Below, one piece after another: positions 63,313 through 64,000 of a stretch of 64,000 nucleotides of DNA. The stretch comes from Hippophae tibetana. Taxonomy: Eukaryota > Streptophyta > Magnoliopsida > Rosales > Elaeagnaceae. Position 1 is the stretch's first letter. Each line of letters opens with the position of its first letter. The notes below the pieces were generated by a model, which saw nothing but the letters and a program-made list of their open reading frames with translations, ran no database searches and had not been told where the DNA came from. The position numbers were made by a program, and so were the translations under genes. The stretch spans positions 49,152,843 to 49,216,842 of the forward strand of contig CM072810.1 of NCBI GenBank assembly GCA_037013495.1, given 5' to 3'.

Positions 63313-64000
63313 TCACTATCAATGCTTCCAAAAAAAATAAGGAAAGAGAAAGAGAAAGGAGCTACCCTTCACATTTTACAAAAGAATAAAACATTTGATA
63401 AATCGCAATTTCAACTTTAAAAGATGATAACTTTTGACTCGGGTATTGCAACGACTATATTACTATATGAAACCGAAGCTCCAAGCGATTAACACAATAT
63501 GAGATGGCCTCAAATTTGGAATATCATTTTTGTACCAAAATTTCAACATTTACATCATTTATTGAGGGCTTTTAGTTTTTTGTCAACCATTTCTGTTGTA
63601 CTTACTTTCGATTTTATTCAAAAGAGCCGTAAAGGCGATATTGGTGCTAACAAATGGTTCTTTATTTATGTATTCAATTCCTATATATTCTTTAAAAACA
63701 AATGAGTATTGAAAAAGAAAAAGCCTATTGTTCCCATTTAAAAAAGAAAAAACATTTGATAAATGGGAGTTCCGACTGTAAACGACGATAAAATTTTACT
63801 TGCATATCGAGCAACTATTATAATATATCAAAATCAAGCCCGTACCGATTCAAAAAATCTGATTTGGCCCCACAAAGGAACCACATTTTTGTACCCATAT
63901 TCCATCGTTTACATCATTTACCGAGGGTTTTAAGTGTTTGTCTCACCATTTCTGTTGTACTTACTTTGTATTTAATTCAAAAGTGCCGTAAAGGAGATAT
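63313..64000 (+). repeat. Right end of window, still inside the array
   Basis: This holds a B end of mixed type (TATCAATGCTTCC followed by AATAAGGAAAGAGAAAGAG), the A monomer at 63424 with the TAA variant, and a B from about 63780 that is cut by the window end. The A has an unusual 3' end (TTCTTTAAAAACAAATGAG). No sign of an array edge is present. Confidence 0.88.

Larger units (their letters stand above)
1..64000 (+). repeat. Satellite DNA array, about 363-365 bp monomer, about 176 copies
   Basis: The same monomer recurs without a break from the first to the last base, always in the same orientation. Successive A-class starts fall at 537, 1263, 1989, 2717 and 3444, so the dimer period is 726-728 bp and the monomer about 363.5 bp. 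Motifs seen in nearly every monomer include CGTAAAGGAGATATTGGT and AAACATTTGATAAATC. The sequence is clearly AT-rich. No unique DNA, inverted monomer, transposon or telomeric repeat interrupts it. Tandem arrays of this size and monomer length are typical of eukaryotic centromeres, pericentromeres or heterochromatic knobs; which of these applies cannot be read from sequence. I do not recognise the family. Confidence 0.98.

Noticed and set aside
537-63705. Many open frames of 60-122 codons on the + strand that could be called as small genes or a tandem gene family
   Set aside because: They recur with the satellite period, vary freely, carry subfamily-wide stops and shift frames between monomers. 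No known domain or coding signal is visible.
1-64000. CRISPR-like or phage-like repeat array
   Set aside because: Repeats are 363-365 bp with no unique spacers, and there are no cas or phage genes. The organisation is that of a eukaryotic satellite.
1-64000. Promoter (TATATATTC), poly(A) signal (AATAAA) and replication-origin-like (TTTATTTATATG) motifs in every monomer
   Set aside because: Such motifs are expected by chance in AT-rich DNA and are simply multiplied by the repeat. Nothing links them to a transcript or origin.
1-64000. Ribosome-binding-site-like AAAGGAG motifs ahead of some ATG codons
   Set aside because: The AAGGAG strings belong to conserved satellite blocks (CGTAAAGGAGATATT, GAAAGGAGCTAC) and are not spaced correctly ahead of the A-frame ATG. 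The context is not bacterial.
1-64000. Tandem repeats inside a retrotransposon or LTR
   Set aside because: No reverse transcriptase, integrase, primer-binding site or target-site duplication was seen, and no unique element flanks occur.

Overview
The whole 64 kb window is one uninterrupted, head-to-tail satellite DNA array. From base 1 to base 64000 the same AT-rich monomer of about 363-365 bp repeats roughly 176 times in one orientation. I see no gene, RNA gene, transposon, CRISPR array, telomere repeat or unique spacer, and neither array edge lies in the window. This organisation points to a eukaryotic chromosome, in a centromeric, pericentromeric or other heterochromatic block. A monomer near two nucleosome repeats is common in plants but also occurs in animals. 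I do not recognise the family and cannot name the organism.

Two homologous monomer classes make up the array. Class A (about 71 copies) begins at an ATG followed by TAACTTTTGACTCGGG. Class B (about 105 copies) begins at the aligned ACGACGATAAA. Their default order is A-B-A-B, which gives a dimer period of 726-730 bp. The order is broken by runs of two to four B monomers and by one A-A step near 33.2 kb. Chimeric monomers (A start with B end, or the reverse) sit at several of these breaks, as expected from unequal crossover between A and B.

Layout. 0-11.8 kb: mostly A/B dimers, with a duplicated dimer at 5.6-7.1 kb. 11.86-14.84 kb: a 1453-bp (4-monomer) unit present twice. 16.56-22.38 kb: a 2909-bp (8-monomer) unit twice. 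21.03-32.68 kb: a 5812/5813-bp (16-monomer) unit twice, overlapping the previous block. 32.9-34.3 kb: irregular monomers including an A/B chimera. 34.34-46.37 kb: a 4730-bp (13-monomer) unit, a truncated copy, and a second nearly full copy. 46.4-56.35 kb: older, more diverged A/B dimers without a long repeat unit. 56.36-63.3 kb: units of 2181 bp (6 monomers) and 2912 bp (8 monomers). Looser tracts link distant positions (offsets 9806, 11258 and 50524 bp).

The many 60-110 codon open frames are echoes of the monomer, not genes. The A class carries an open frame of 93-95 codons in most copies. Class B has a 1-bp length difference that splits the same frame in two, and whole subfamilies carry stops. 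The main interest is the evolutionary record of the array: resolved crossover breakpoints, very recent amplifications of different sizes, chimeric monomers, and one run of 11 T that replaces exactly 11 bases of satellite. I found no convincing new biological system here.
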